Source: Tyto alba
Taxonomy: Eukaryota > Chordata > Aves > Strigiformes > Tytonidae
Direction of reading: 5' to 3'
Length of the DNA: 64,000 nucleotides
Assembly: GCF_018691265.1 (NCBI RefSeq)
Contig: NW_024881324.1
Coordinates: 4,963,730-5,027,729, forward strand
The translations under genes and the position numbers were made by a program. The notes under the pieces are model-generated. The model saw nothing but the letters and a program-made list of their open reading frames with translations. It ran no database searches and was not told the origin of the DNA. Positions 24,050 through 36,366 of the stretch are shown one piece after another. Within the stretch, counting starts at the first letter, position 1. Each line of letters starts with the position of its first letter.

Positions 24050-25500
24050 TTCGGTTTCTGACTTGTTTGGATCATCAAGGCACCCTTATTTCTCAAGTCA
24101 AGTGCATCTTAAACTTGACATTTTATCTTCTTTCAGTGCTGCCTGGCCAGGGCTGCAAATGATCTTTAACTTGACATCACCTGTCAAAGGTCAGTGCTCA
24201 GACTGTTTCCTCCCTCTGTGCTGCTCTAGATTTTACAGACCTCTATCAGATTTCTCCCTCACTCACTCCTTTTCAAAAGGTTTATCTAAGTAATTCTTTG
24301 TACAGAAGCCATTGCATGCTCATGATCCTGCTTTCCTTGCCATTTTCTGAACCTTTCCCTGTTCCTGTACTATTTTTGAGATGGAGGACTCAAAATTGTG
24401 TGCAATATTTATTAACTTATCACTGACTTGAAGGTTTTTCTGTTTTATTCTTTACTCCTTTCTTTGCAATGTTTAATAATTGATTTGCTTTCTTTCACAT
24501 TACTGTGCACAGAGAAGACGTTTTCATATAACTACCTGTTATAACTGTTGCAACAGCTCAGGGCTCTTAATTTCAAATGTGAACATAGGATGACTTCTTC
24601 CCATATGCACTACCTTACATTGAGCTTCCCTAAATTCCATGTGCCCTTTTTTGCCCATACATTCAATATGCTAAGACTCTACTGCTTGCAGTTCTAGTCA
24701 GCCTGGAATTGCCTATATTTCCCTAAATAACATTGTACCATCAGCAGACTCTGACACTGCAATTTCCAGATCATTAACATGTTGCACCAATCAGGTTCCA
24801 GAACACATCCTTGTGCAACTCCATTGGTGACCTCCTTTTACTGTGAAAATGGACTATTGACTCCTACTGCCTCATTTCCTGCCTTCAACCACTTACCCCT
24901 GCAATTTTTTATTTCTTGGCACTGTAACTTTTAAGGGCTTTTGATGAGTCACCTCTCCGAATACCTTCCAGAATTCCGTGGTCAGGATTCCAGGGTCTAC
25001 CTCTCTTAGCCATAACCCTGTTGACTTCATAAATGTAATAGGATTGTGAGGCAGTTCTTCCCTTCACAAAAGCCATTTTGACTCATCCCTATTACAACAT
25101 CTTTATGCATATGCTTACTAATTCTAATGTGTCTTACAGTTTCCATTAAGTTGCCTGCTACAGACATCAGGCCTGTACTTTTCTAGATTTCTTATGGCAT
25201 CCTTTCAAAAAACTGACATTACAGCTGACACATCCCTGTCTCATGCTACCAAAGGGGTTTTATACTAGAGGTTGTACAGGACCATTTGTAGTTCACCCTT
25301 GAATTCTTTTAGAACTGCTGGTTATATACCATCCGGTTCTTGTGATTTGTTACTATTAATTTTGCCTATATGTTCCATAACCTGTATGTTCCATACAGAC
25401 TCTTTCAAAACACAACCCCAGTGAGTCCCCCCCTAAAGAAGAGCTGACTTGGGGATCTCATCCAGCTCTGCTGTACTGAACACAGATGTAAAGAATTAAT
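24050..25500 (-). mobile_element. Long ancient CR1 LINE relic
   Basis: About 1.4 kb of reverse-complement CR1 ORF2 text. Phrases such as ccttgtgcaactccattgg, caaaagccattttgactc, ggcctgtacttttctag and aaaactgacattacagctg occur in the order seen in older sauropsid CR1 copies. No open frame survives. Confidence 0.65.
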
Positions 25501-28250
25501 TTAGATTTTCTGTTATTTTCTCTGTAAGCTCCTTTAATTTTTTTTTTTTTTTTTTAATTTTCCTGGTGCTACAGACTGTCTGGCAAGGTTCCAGAACCTG
25601 AAGTGTTTGAAAAGGGATTTATTATTAGATTTTATGCCTTATGCAAGTTGTTCCTCAAACCCTTTTGGCCTGTCTCATGGTGTGGTTTACTTTTCATCTG
25701 TCACAAGTTCGGATTCTATTTTCAAATTTAGGCACAAATTTAGCTTTTGGAAGGATGCTTCTGAAAAGCTGTCCCCAGCAATAGGCTCCCTTGTCCCTGC
25801 TTGACCATGCTTGACAATGGCAGTTTCCTTTTTTTCTTCATATGAATTTTCCCTGAGCCTCCAGTAGGGTATCCTTAAAGTCTCCATGTAACCCTCAAAG
25901 ATGTAATTATTTTAGCTGCCCCTCCATTTTTAATAAACTTCTTCATTTTGGGGTAGTCTTAATTTTTATTTTTTTTTTTTCCCCAAACGAAAGCACATAT
26001 TGGTGGACTTCTTTTGCTTGTCTGTAAGGGCTTTATGTAAGGAAGGAAAGGACAAAAGAGACGAAACATCACTGTGTCCTGCAATGGACTGTGACCGCAG
26101 CATCTTATAATACTCTCATTACCTTCTGTAGTAGTACACAGTACTGTATTAAACTTCTGCTTCTCGCTGCAGGGACTGTAACCCCAATGACACTTGGAAA
26201 CACCTAGGGAAAGCTTCTTTGAACATCAGGAACTCCAGGAAAACCTTTGCACAAAAGGGTGTTGTGTCTATGCAGGAGACTCACGGTGAACATCTAGACT
26301 TGCATTTGACTGGCTGTAGTCCATTCTGTCTTCCTCACCAGAATCTCAACATCACGGCAGCCTTGCTCTCTTCATGTCAAGGCACCTCCTGAGCAGTCAC
26401 TGACCCCACCATGGGCTGACTGGTCTTTAAAAATGACTATACCGTGATGCCAGCTCAGGAGTGAATATGTTTGTATGAGCAGATTCATCTTCCTTGGCAT
26501 GCTGGCACTGACAGTTATGGCTAGGGATTCCCCTCCTTCTGCTTCACTACCTCATCTCCCCTCTCCCTTGAAGGCGAGGCTGCTTACCAGCACCCCTGCT
26601 GCATAGAGGAGAGATCTGTGACTGTAAGGGCCCTGAGTACACGGCCCCCATGTCCCTTCCCACCACTCTGGAGGTTTGTCTGGATGGGCTCAGCGCTAAC
26701 ATTTGTAAGTAGCTGTCAGGCCTTGAGAAGCCTCAGGAGGAACTTGCCCTTCATTCTTTCCCATGCTGCTTTAAAATTCACGCTCTTGTCCTTAGTGTCT
26801 GCCTGAACTGCATTGCAGGTATGCTTGTGCCTACCCCCTCCGATCCTTAATCACTGGCTCAAGCTGTTCTGTCACTCAGGCTTACCTGGCAACCTGGCCT
26901 GTTGCCTGAAGTGTCGGTGAGCCTGTTTTGCTCTTCTTGCTCAGATGTTTTGGAATTTGCCGACTCTCAGCTCTGGGCTCTACTTTCCAGTCTGTCCCTG
27001 CTGCTTTCTGACAGTCCTACTGGTAAGATGAAGAAAGCAGCCACTGAGAAAAGAAATGAGTGCTAGATGGCAAAAGGATGGGGAGATAAATATTCAAGCA
27101 TGACAAAATAGAAACAGAAAACATATTTTAAGGGATAATGTATGATACAGTTGGGAGATCCCTATCCCTATCCCTGCACTGAAAATAAGAAATGATGAGG
27201 AAAAGATAAAAAGACTATTTTGGCCAAACTAAAGAAGAGAATGAAAGCATGTGCCTGTACAGAAACACTGGGCAATTAAGTTAGTCTATCAGGAGTGGAT
27301 GGGATTGGCCCAATGCAAATTTAACAGAAGAAAGGGAAAAAAAAAAAAAAAAAGCAGAACTGTTTAGATAAAAAGAGAAAAAGGAGAACAAAGAAGAAGT
27401 TGTATAGACCTAATCATTGGCATTTGTGCAGCAGCACATACAGGTGCAAATCCCCGTAGTGCTTTCTATACCACAACTACTTTTTTTGGTGGTACCAAAT
27501 AAGAGTGTGGCTACTGAAGTGGTAGTGCTGTGGTATTCATGTAAAGCAGTGTTTAAACAGTTGTAGTAATTCTATGCGAATGTTATGGTCACATCTCTAC
27601 AGTAGTGACAGAGAAGTCTATGGGAACTGGACAGCAGCAGGAAAACCATGTATCACCTCTGAAAGGGTGCCACTGCCACATACCTTTCTCGGAAACCTCA
27701 GGTGGCTGCAATGTTTACATACAGCAGAGCACTTCAAACACACTCAAAATCCATGGCAAAACACGTAGCATCTTCCTAAGGCTGTTGCCATACTGGTTTG
27801 CAAGCTCCCTTTGCAGCAGTGGCAGGAGTCTGGGGTGCATTTCAACAGCTAGTGCTCCTGCAACGAGCCCACTGGTTCTTTGAGAGCTTTGGGGCCACGA
27901 ACTTTGCGCACAAGGAGGGGAAGAACTACGTGGCAGCCGGAGCTTCTGTCTGAGCATTTCACCAGGAGGGTGCAGAGGGCAGAGCACTGAGGCTGTGTGC
28001 ATCGGCACTCCTGGGGCACCCTTCTTCAGAGCTGCAGTTGTTATGGAACTGTAAGCTTACTCTGCAGTGTCTGAAAAGATAAGCAGCCCTGTAAGGACTC
28101 TAGAGCCACTCTGCAGCAGCAAAAGCATAGAACCGTTCTGTACATGTACTGTAACCATGGCGCTGCAAACCTCTGCAGGGAGGTGTGAATCATACAATGG
28201 CTAAACACGGGTGCTGAAACCCGCAGTATGACAAAGCATGCAGTTTTATA
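25501..28250. other. Intergenic stretch, nothing recognised
   Basis: Contains poly-T (25539-25556) and poly-A (27338-27353) runs. No gene or identifiable element. Its right end is the distal upstream flank of NFX1. Confidence 0.45.
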
Positions 28251-28256
28251 GGGTGT

Positions 28257-28360
28257 CTGTAGCTGGGGCATGGCAAGATTTGTCTCAGTAGTGCCAGTAG
28301 CACGGCAAGATTTGTTTCGGTAGTACCTGTAGCTGGAGCATGGCAAGATTTGTCTCAGTA
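28257..28360. repeat. Three-copy minisatellite (about 32-38 bp unit)
   Basis: The core 'ggcaagatttgt' occurs three times (around 28273, 28306 and 28344), each preceded by gtagc and followed by c/tcagtag or cggtag. It is a short diverged tandem array about 600 bp upstream of the NFX1 start. Confidence 0.8.
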
Positions 28361-28813
28361 TGGGAATCCTTGTGTGGTCTTCCTAACAGAATCTTAAGTC
28401 CCAGCACTGGTTTGGGATGACAAGTGTGTGGCCCTGCCACCTCCCCCGAGCAGTGCCTGCAGGATGCAATAGCCAGCCCGGCGACACATCCCTACTTTCT
28501 ACCCTGTGCCCAGGGAAAGCAGCTGTTTTACGCCCTGAAACAGAGCGAGGGGCTGCCCTGCTCGGCCGAGCTCTGCAGCGCAGCCAGCACAATAAGCCCC
28601 TTCCCGCAAAGGCCGCGGCAGGCGAGCTGGCTGCCAGATACGTGCCCAGTTTACCGCCCGCGCTACTGCTCTGCCGCTTTTCCCCTTTCTTCCCCTTTTG
28701 CAGCACCGGACGAGGTTCCCGATTTCCCGCCCATCCCGCCGCACCCCCCCCCCCGGCCCCGCCTCTGCTCCCTCAGCTCCAGCGCGGCTGCGCAGGGCCG
28801 CGCTCAGCTGGGC

Positions 28814-28831
28814 GGGGGGGGGGGGGGGGGG
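28814..28831. repeat. G18 homopolymer
   Basis: Eighteen consecutive G residues 99 bp upstream of the NFX1 ATG. With the GGA repeat at about 28883-28911 and G8 at 28913-28919, this makes a G-quadruplex-prone promoter/leader. Length is likely polymorphic and hard to sequence. Confidence 0.9.
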
Positions 28832-28929
28832 AAGCGCGAGGTGCGCGCGCGCGGTGGCCGGGAAGCCGAAGACACCCCCCGGCAGGAGGAGGAGGAGGAG
28901 GAGGAGGAGGTGGGGGGGGTTGCGTTGGC

Positions 28930-28954
28930 ATGGCGGAGGCGCGGCCCGGCGCGG
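28930..28954 (+). CDS. NFX1: NFX1 coding exon 1 (25 nt)
   Basis: ATG GCG GAG ... GCG G before the donor GTGAGT, encoding MAEARPGA. Human NFX1 also begins MAEA. The ATG was chosen because it gives this start and the phase-1 junction to exon 2. Confidence 0.88.
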
Positions 28955-29083
28955 GTGAGTGTGGCGGCGGCGCTCGGCGGGGCGGGGAGGAGCGGAGCGG
29001 AGCGGAGTAGTCACCGCTCCGGGGCGGTGGGGCCGTGGCCGTGGCGTGGCGTGGCGTGGCGTGGCGTGGCGGTCGAGCGCTGG

Positions 29084-29114
<31 letters not shown>

Positions 29115-32100
29115 GCGCGGGCTGTGGCAGCACCTGTTGCCGCCGCCCACCCCCGCTCTTGCGCCCGCCGCAGCTTCGCGGCGCCCAAAATGGCTGGCGG
29201 GCTCGGGAAACTTTGCCTGAGGGGGCGACGCGCGAGCTTCTGCTCAGTGTGACAAACGAACGGCCCGAAATGACAAAAGAGTCGGCCGGTTTCGGGAAAA
29301 CTTCCCGCGCGCGGCCATCCCGCGCAGCCCGGCGGCGGGCGGTGCTGCCTGCACAGGGCGGCCTGGCCCGTCACGGCCCGTGGGCTGCGGTGGAATTGCG
29401 GCGTTCCGTGGGGACTGGGAGCGGAGGTCCGGGGCGTGCTGCCCCGGAGCGATTTTAGGCAAGGGCTCACGTTGTTGCGCGGCTTCGGGACCCCTCCTGG
29501 AGCGGGAGTCAATGCCGCAAGGGAAATAAAAGATTTTTTTTTTTTTTTCCCCGTTGTTTTTCCCTGCTGGCTTTCATTATGGTTCAGAATAACTTTCGTT
29601 TTACTGGGCGTGGCTGCTGAGGAGGAGGGGGGATACCTTTTCAAGATCCGTTTTCCAGTCTCCCATGTAATGATTTATCATATATTAGGGGCACTTAACA
29701 ACAGAACAACACTTATGTAATTGTGTCTTGAGCATATAACTAGAAATAACACTGTTGCCCAGAGTCATTAATGATACTTAGTGTTTTCATCATGTCTCTT
29801 GATTTTCTTGTAGTCTGGGTAGACTTCTCAGGTAATCAATGTCACTTTGCGGTCAGTTGATGAACTGACTCATTTAATTGTTTATAGCGTCGCTAGATTT
29901 CTCCCAGGAAGAATCCTGGACTTTTGTGGCTGAGATGAAGAAGAAAATAGGAATCTCTACTTTTGCAGCACCCTAATGTTAATTCAGATTAAGGCTGTCA
30001 TTAGCCTGTATCCTAAATAGCATCCTCTGTCTCTTCTCCTCACTTCTTGGCAGCCTGGCGATCATAACAGAAAAGTTGTTTTGAGTTCATTTTTTGATAG
30101 GATGAAAATGGGCCCACAGCTGCCTTGTGGGAAGTGGAATGGCCTGGGACATGGCTCAGAGAGCGGAGGCTGATAGTTTCGGTAGAGTGAAGCTGGTCTA
30201 TGCACATGTCTGCTTGTCTGTTTATCTTCCATGCTGTCAGGCTGCAAGTCAGCTCTGGTCCTGAAAACCTTCTGTACAGTGTATATGTATTGGAATAAAG
30301 GGTCTTAACTGAGAATATTGAGCTAAAAATAGCTTTACTGAAAAGCAGTAGATTAGTCTGGGTGGTGCACCATTTCTACATTTGCTTTATAATACCTAAG
30401 CTAACAGAGAATACCGTCACATGGCATTAAGTTCTGGAGTTCATTCCTTGTTATGGGAATACATACTATGTTATCAAGAACTGTCTTGTAGGTAAGTTTC
30501 AGATTGGGTTTATGCAGTGTTAGGATTGGAACTGACTTTTGCCCTGCAGCTTCATGGGCGGAGTGAGTATATGATTTTGAGACCTTAAATATGAAAGATA
30601 TTTCTGCTCTCAGGGTAGATGCGGGGAAGCAGTTGAGGTCAAAGAATGGTCACAAGATATGTGCAGCCCATCCAGGGTATTTTGCCAATAATGAATGATT
30701 ATTGAGGCCCAGGTAATGAGTATAAGAGGCAAAGGGGAAGAATATAAGAAACAAGGCAATTGTGGAATGATTATTCACACTGATACACCGTTCTAGGTTC
30801 CAGTCCTGTGTATCTAGGAGGGACAGATGGTATTTGTATTTAATAGCCATGAATGGACATTCTTTTTCCATCAGTTGCCATAATTGCTGTTGAATGTAGT
30901 TTTGTTTTTTTGCCTTCACAATGACAGGGTCGTTATATGTGGTACAACACATCATTAAGCTGAAGATGCCAGGGAGTTGCTATAAAACATTGAGTAGCCC
31001 ACTCTAAGGGTGAACACGAAAGTAAAAAATTAAATTTATGCAAAAATCCGTTCTGTAGAAGATACTTCTCTTATGATGATGAAGTTACTTCTGGCAAAGT
31101 TATATTTCTTTACCTACTTTTATATTTCTCCTATGTCATTTTGAAAAGGAGTAGCTAAAACTTCATATTCTGTTCAAAATGTGGATGTACTGAATTTGGA
31201 CAATATAATGAAAAGACAAAAACATAACGCTGTGTACCAGTATAGACAGGGGGCTAACTAGCTGGAAAGCACCTCTGCAGACAGGGTTCCTTGGGGTCTT
31301 TGTTGGACTATAAGCAGACCATGAGTCAGCAATGCACCCTCTCTGCAAGGAAGGCCAACAGTAACCTAGACTACATTAGGAAGAGTGTTGCCAGTTTGTC
31401 AAGGGAAGGTTCACCTTCCCCTCTGCTCAGCACTGGTGAGGCCACCCCTGGAGCACTGTGTCTGGTTCTGGGCTTCCTGTACAAGGAAGACATGGACATA
31501 CTGGAGAGAGTCCAGCAAAGGGCCATAAAGATGATGAAGGGACTGGAGCATCCCTCATATGAGGAGAGGCTGGAAGAGCTGGAACTGTTCAGTCTGGAGA
31601 AGAAGTCTCAGGGTGATCTCAGTGCTGTGTACAAATACCCGATGGAAGGGAGTAAAGAATATGGAGCCAGAGTTTTCTCAGTGATATTAAGTGAAAGGAT
31701 GAGGCAAAAGGTAAAAATTAAAATGCATGAAATTCCATCTGAACACAAGAAAAAGCCTTTTTTACTGTGAGGGTGGTTATACACTGGAACAGGTTGCTTA
31801 GGGAGGTCATGGCCTCTCAGTCCTTGGAGATACTCAAAACCGAGCTGGACACAGTCATAGTCAGCTTGCTGTGGCTGACCCTGTTTGGGCAGTGTATTTG
31901 GGCTAGATGGCCTCAAGATTCCAACCTCAGTCATTCTGTGATGATGATGATTTTGTGTGTTAATATTTCTTTAAAAATTTTTGTCCAGAGTAGCAAGAAG
32001 GGAGCATATTTCTTATTATACGAGCTATTACAGTTGGAATAAACAATAAGTTTTGGGCAGGCAGATTATTTTGCATGAAAATGGGTTGTATTGTTTCAGG

Positions 32101-35100
32101 CTTAAAGACTCAAGCAGTGTAACTCCTGTTTATGTCTGTAAATCTGTGTCATCTCTGGAAATGATAGGATGCTGTAGGTGAATGTAAAAAATGATCAGAG
32201 AAGAAGAAAATATCAGGCTTGTTCTGTGAGGAAGAGGTTTAAAGCTTCCAGTGCTACTGGGAAAGCCTCAGATTTCCATAATGCACCATTTCTGGGTTTG
32301 GTTGTGTGGTGTGTTTGTTTGTTTTTTTGTGTGTGTTTTTTTTTTTTTTTTGCAGTGGTTTAGTGTTTTTTTGGGTGGTTTTTTTTTTCTTTTTTTTTTG
32401 TTTTTTTTTTTGGTGGTACAGTGTAATATAGGTACCGTAAAACCTGCAAGGAGTGTCTTACCTTTAATATGTGTTCATCTGACTGGACCATTTCTTGTCT
32501 GGATATATGCAGTACTGACACAAACAGTTTGTTGTGTATGTACTGTCATCTGTCTTTAGGTGAAAGAATAGGTTATTTGAATTGCTTTAAACCTGAAGAC
32601 GTCTGTCGTGAAATTACCTTTGTCTTCTACTGGGAACCAGTATATAAACTGAACGTACAATCATAGAATACCCAGAGTTGGAATTGACTCACAAGTGTCA
32701 CTGAGTCCAACTCCTGACTCCACACAGGGCAACCTATAAGATAAGCCAGGTATCTAAGAGCATTATCTAAATGCTTCTTAAACATTGAAAGGCTTGGGGC
32801 CATGACCACTTCCCTGAGAAGCTTTTTCCAGTGTTTGAACATCCTCTCATTGCAGAACTTTTTCCTAGTACTACCCCACCTGAACCCGCCTTGATGCAGC
32901 TTTAAGCCATTCCTTCACATCCTATCACTGGGTGCCAGGGAGAAGAGGTCAGCACTTCCCTCTCTTCTTCCCCTCACGAGGAAGCTGTAGACAGCAATGA
33001 GGTCACGCCTTGGTCTCCTCTTCTTCAAGCTGAACAAAGCTAGTATTCTCAGCTGCTCCTTGTAAGTCATGTCCTCTAGTTATTTCACCGTATTTGTTGC
33101 CCTCCTTTGGACACATGCTAATATTTCTATATCCTTCTTGTATTGTCAAGCCCAAAACTGCACACAGTACTCCAGGTGGCACTATTTTTGGTTGAATTGA
33201 TGGGTATCTTAATAAGAAGTGGTCAATTAAAATTAAGTGCTTGTCCAGTCTGGTACTAATCACTGTTTTTTATTTAGTTCCAGTTTTGTATTGATCTGAA
33301 GCTTCAGAAGGAAAGTTAGAGTTCTTCCTATCTAAGAGATAGAGCTGAATTCATTTAAGAATAAAGAAGTACTACCTCTGACACCTATTGGGTCTACTTT
33401 GAGGACTCTTGTACCCATTATACTTTTTTTTTCTGTCTGGACTTCTTCAGTATATATACATATTTTATCTTATATTTATTCTTAATTATCAACTTCATAC
33501 AGTCTCTGCCTAATTAAGGTACATTGTTTAATGTATCTTCAAAATCTAATTGAATTTATCTTGCTGAAACTGTGTTAAGAAATGTCATTTAGGCATGATG
33601 CCTTTGAAGTGGCACCTTCAAATATCATTGTTGATATCTTCAGAAAAGAAGTACCTAAGTTATTAAGTTTGGCTGTACTGGTCCCCAAAATAAACTCTGG
33701 TTTTGAATTGCAGTTTGTACTTACGAAGACGAGGCATGTACTTACTAATTTGCTTCATATTTTTAAAAGTGTCCTTGTCAGATTATTTTCCTGAAGGACA
33801 ATTCACACAGATTGCCTAACCTTGTTCCGGGTATTCTGGCTTTGTCCAGTTAATGCTGAAGTGGTGCAATGTGTAATGTTATGGTAGAACACACATGAAA
33901 CCATGAGTTTCATAGGCTTCATTTTAATTCACATTCAAACTCTCAGAGTTATTAAAATTTGCAATGTAGAGGTTGTTTCTAAAGGTATTGTGATTTTTTT
34001 TTTTTTTTGTTCATTTTATAGAAATACAGGCTGGAATCTAGGTTTGGATGTTCCTTTTTTTCTTGTGATTTTAGTACAGGTAAACATGTCAGAGAAAAGT
34101 TGAGCCAGTGGTAGCTGCTGATTATTACACTTGTATATGCATTTTGCTGCTTTTTGTCTTGGCAGACAGAAATCAGTTTTAGAAGAATTTACCACTTCGG
34201 AATTTTTTTATAATGTAGAAGCTGACAGCAAGAGTAGGAATCCTACTCATGGGTGATATAAAAAGTCCTAATGAATTATTCATATTTTGGAGGTGCTTTT
34301 AAATATCTAAATCCTGGTTTCCCATCTGTTTCTTCAAACTTAATAGATTATTTGGAAAGTGCTTTCAAAAATATCACTTCCACAGCTACATTTCAAGTCC
34401 CAGTTATGCTGCTTCTAGGCCATGCTCAAAAGTCAATTTGGCTGTATTTTAGAAAACCAGCGTTTTAAAGCCATGAACGGCATGTCTTTTTATGTCAGTA
34501 TAAGATAGTATGTTTTACTCATCTACAAAACATACTCAGGTTTATTTACTGCATTCATTTGAAAGCTCTACAGCAATGTGATTGTAATTCATGCATACAT
34601 TTTTCTATACCACATCTCATAACTGAAGAAACAATGGTCTTTAGTAATATAATACACTTTTTAGAGGCGAGCTGGGTGATTTTTGAAAAACATTCTTTTA
34701 TTAACCATTAAGAAGCTAATTGGTTTACCTTGTTGTATCTATCCATCAGACTTTAAATTTTAGTGTATAAAAAAGAAATCTTAAACCAACTAATAAAATG
34801 TGTTGTTTCAAATAAGGTTTATATGTAATTACAGGATTGCATTCTGTCTTCAGTTCAAAACATGCGAAACTATTTTGAGTGATCTATACTGAATGACTGC
34901 CGTTCACATTATAAAGGACTGCAATTTATGTTTGTAGTCCTCTTTATTAGTGATAGAAAAGAAACTGGCAAAACATTGGAAAAACTGAAAGCAAGTATAG
35001 TTTTAGAAAGTAAAAAGGACGATTTTAAATGTTTGAGTTTTTTACAATGAGTACATGCGCTTAGAGGAGAGAAATAGGATGATTCCAGGGAAGCTGTTTG

Positions 35101-36332
35101 CAGTCCAGATTCTTTCAGAGGTATAAGCCTAATATTTTGTACCTACTAGGATCTGCAGTCCTAATGATAGAGTAGTTCAGTTGGAAAGGACCTCCAATGA
35201 TCATCAAAGTGCAACTGTCTGAGCACTTCAGGGCTGACCAAAACCTAAAGCATGCTATTAAGGGCATTGTCCAAATGCCTCAACACTGATAGGCTTGGGG
35301 CATCGACCACCTCTCCAGGAAGCCTCTTCCAGGGTTTGACCACCCATTCAGTATAGAAATGTTTCCCCCCACCTATTCAGTAAAGAAATGTTTCCCGATG
35401 TCCAGTCTGAGCCTCCCCTGAGGGATGCGGCTTTGAGCCATTCCCTTGTGTCATGGCACTGGCTGTTAGAAGAGGTCAGCACCTTCCTCCCCACTTTTTC
35501 TCCCCTTGATTGGTTATTAACTCAGTCCCCAGCTGTTTTGAAAGACCTCTGTTTGGTGTTCTGACTCTGTTGTTTCAAAATCAGGTTAGTATTACAGCCT
35601 ATAAAACAAAGCAAAACAAAAACAAGAAACCCCAAACACTTTGTATTTGCCATTTATATGTACTGTAATAATAACACATAATATTATATAGCATATAATT
35701 ATATAATATACTATGTTATATTAATAACATATACCATAGTATTAATATATTAAATACAAATAATATAATATATAATAATATACCATTATGTATAATAATA
35801 TATATATAGTCTTTGCAAAGGGAAGAACCCAAAGTGATTTCAACTGAGTCTCTCTTTAAACACAAGTATGAATTAGCTTATGTGGTTAAGAGCATCCTTA
35901 AATATAATTTTTAAATTCCTAACTTTTAGTAAGCTTAAAGCCTTGCTTCAACAAAGTTGCATGTTATGTTTTTGCTTTCGCCACTAAGTCCCTCATAGTA
36001 GTTATGACCATTCCTAGAGGTTTACAAAAAACTTCATTTGAAAGTAAACTGAATGCACTGAAAAAAAAATATAAGGATTTCAAGTGTTCTGTTTTGTTCC
36101 TCTGTTCAAAATGTTAATTTCCACAATCTTTATTGAAAAGGTAAAGTAATAGGTACTTGAGAGACCCATATAGCATTAGAATTTTGGAGACCCTTTTATG
36201 TTCATAGCCCAAGTGCTTCATTCTTTCTTTGTCTTGTCCTGAACCATGAATAAACTGCACTTCCCCAACCATCAGAGGCAACTTATTTAACCTGTAAAAC
36301 AGGCATTACCTGCATGAGGTTTTAGAAGCCTC

Positions 36333-36366
<34 letters not shown>

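Larger units (their letters stand above)
28400..29460. promoter_or_regulatory. CpG island over NFX1 exon 1
   Basis: About 1 kb of strongly GC- and CpG-rich DNA spanning the NFX1 start codon at 28930, flanked by AT-rich sequence on both sides. It should hold the promoter and 5' untranslated exon. It contains G18 (28814-28831), a GGA run (28883-28911), (GTGGC)6 and (GT)13. The long open frames on both strands across it are composition artefacts. Confidence 0.75.

Noticed and set aside
28499..29644. Long minus-strand open frame (381 codons) across the NFX1 start
   Set aside because: It lies in the CpG island and owes its length to GC content; its protein is low-complexity Pro/Arg/Ala, and the plus strand shows equally long frames.
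31291..31770. 159-codon plus-strand open frame
   Set aside because: It is a surviving piece of CR1 ORF2 in a truncated LINE, not a host gene.
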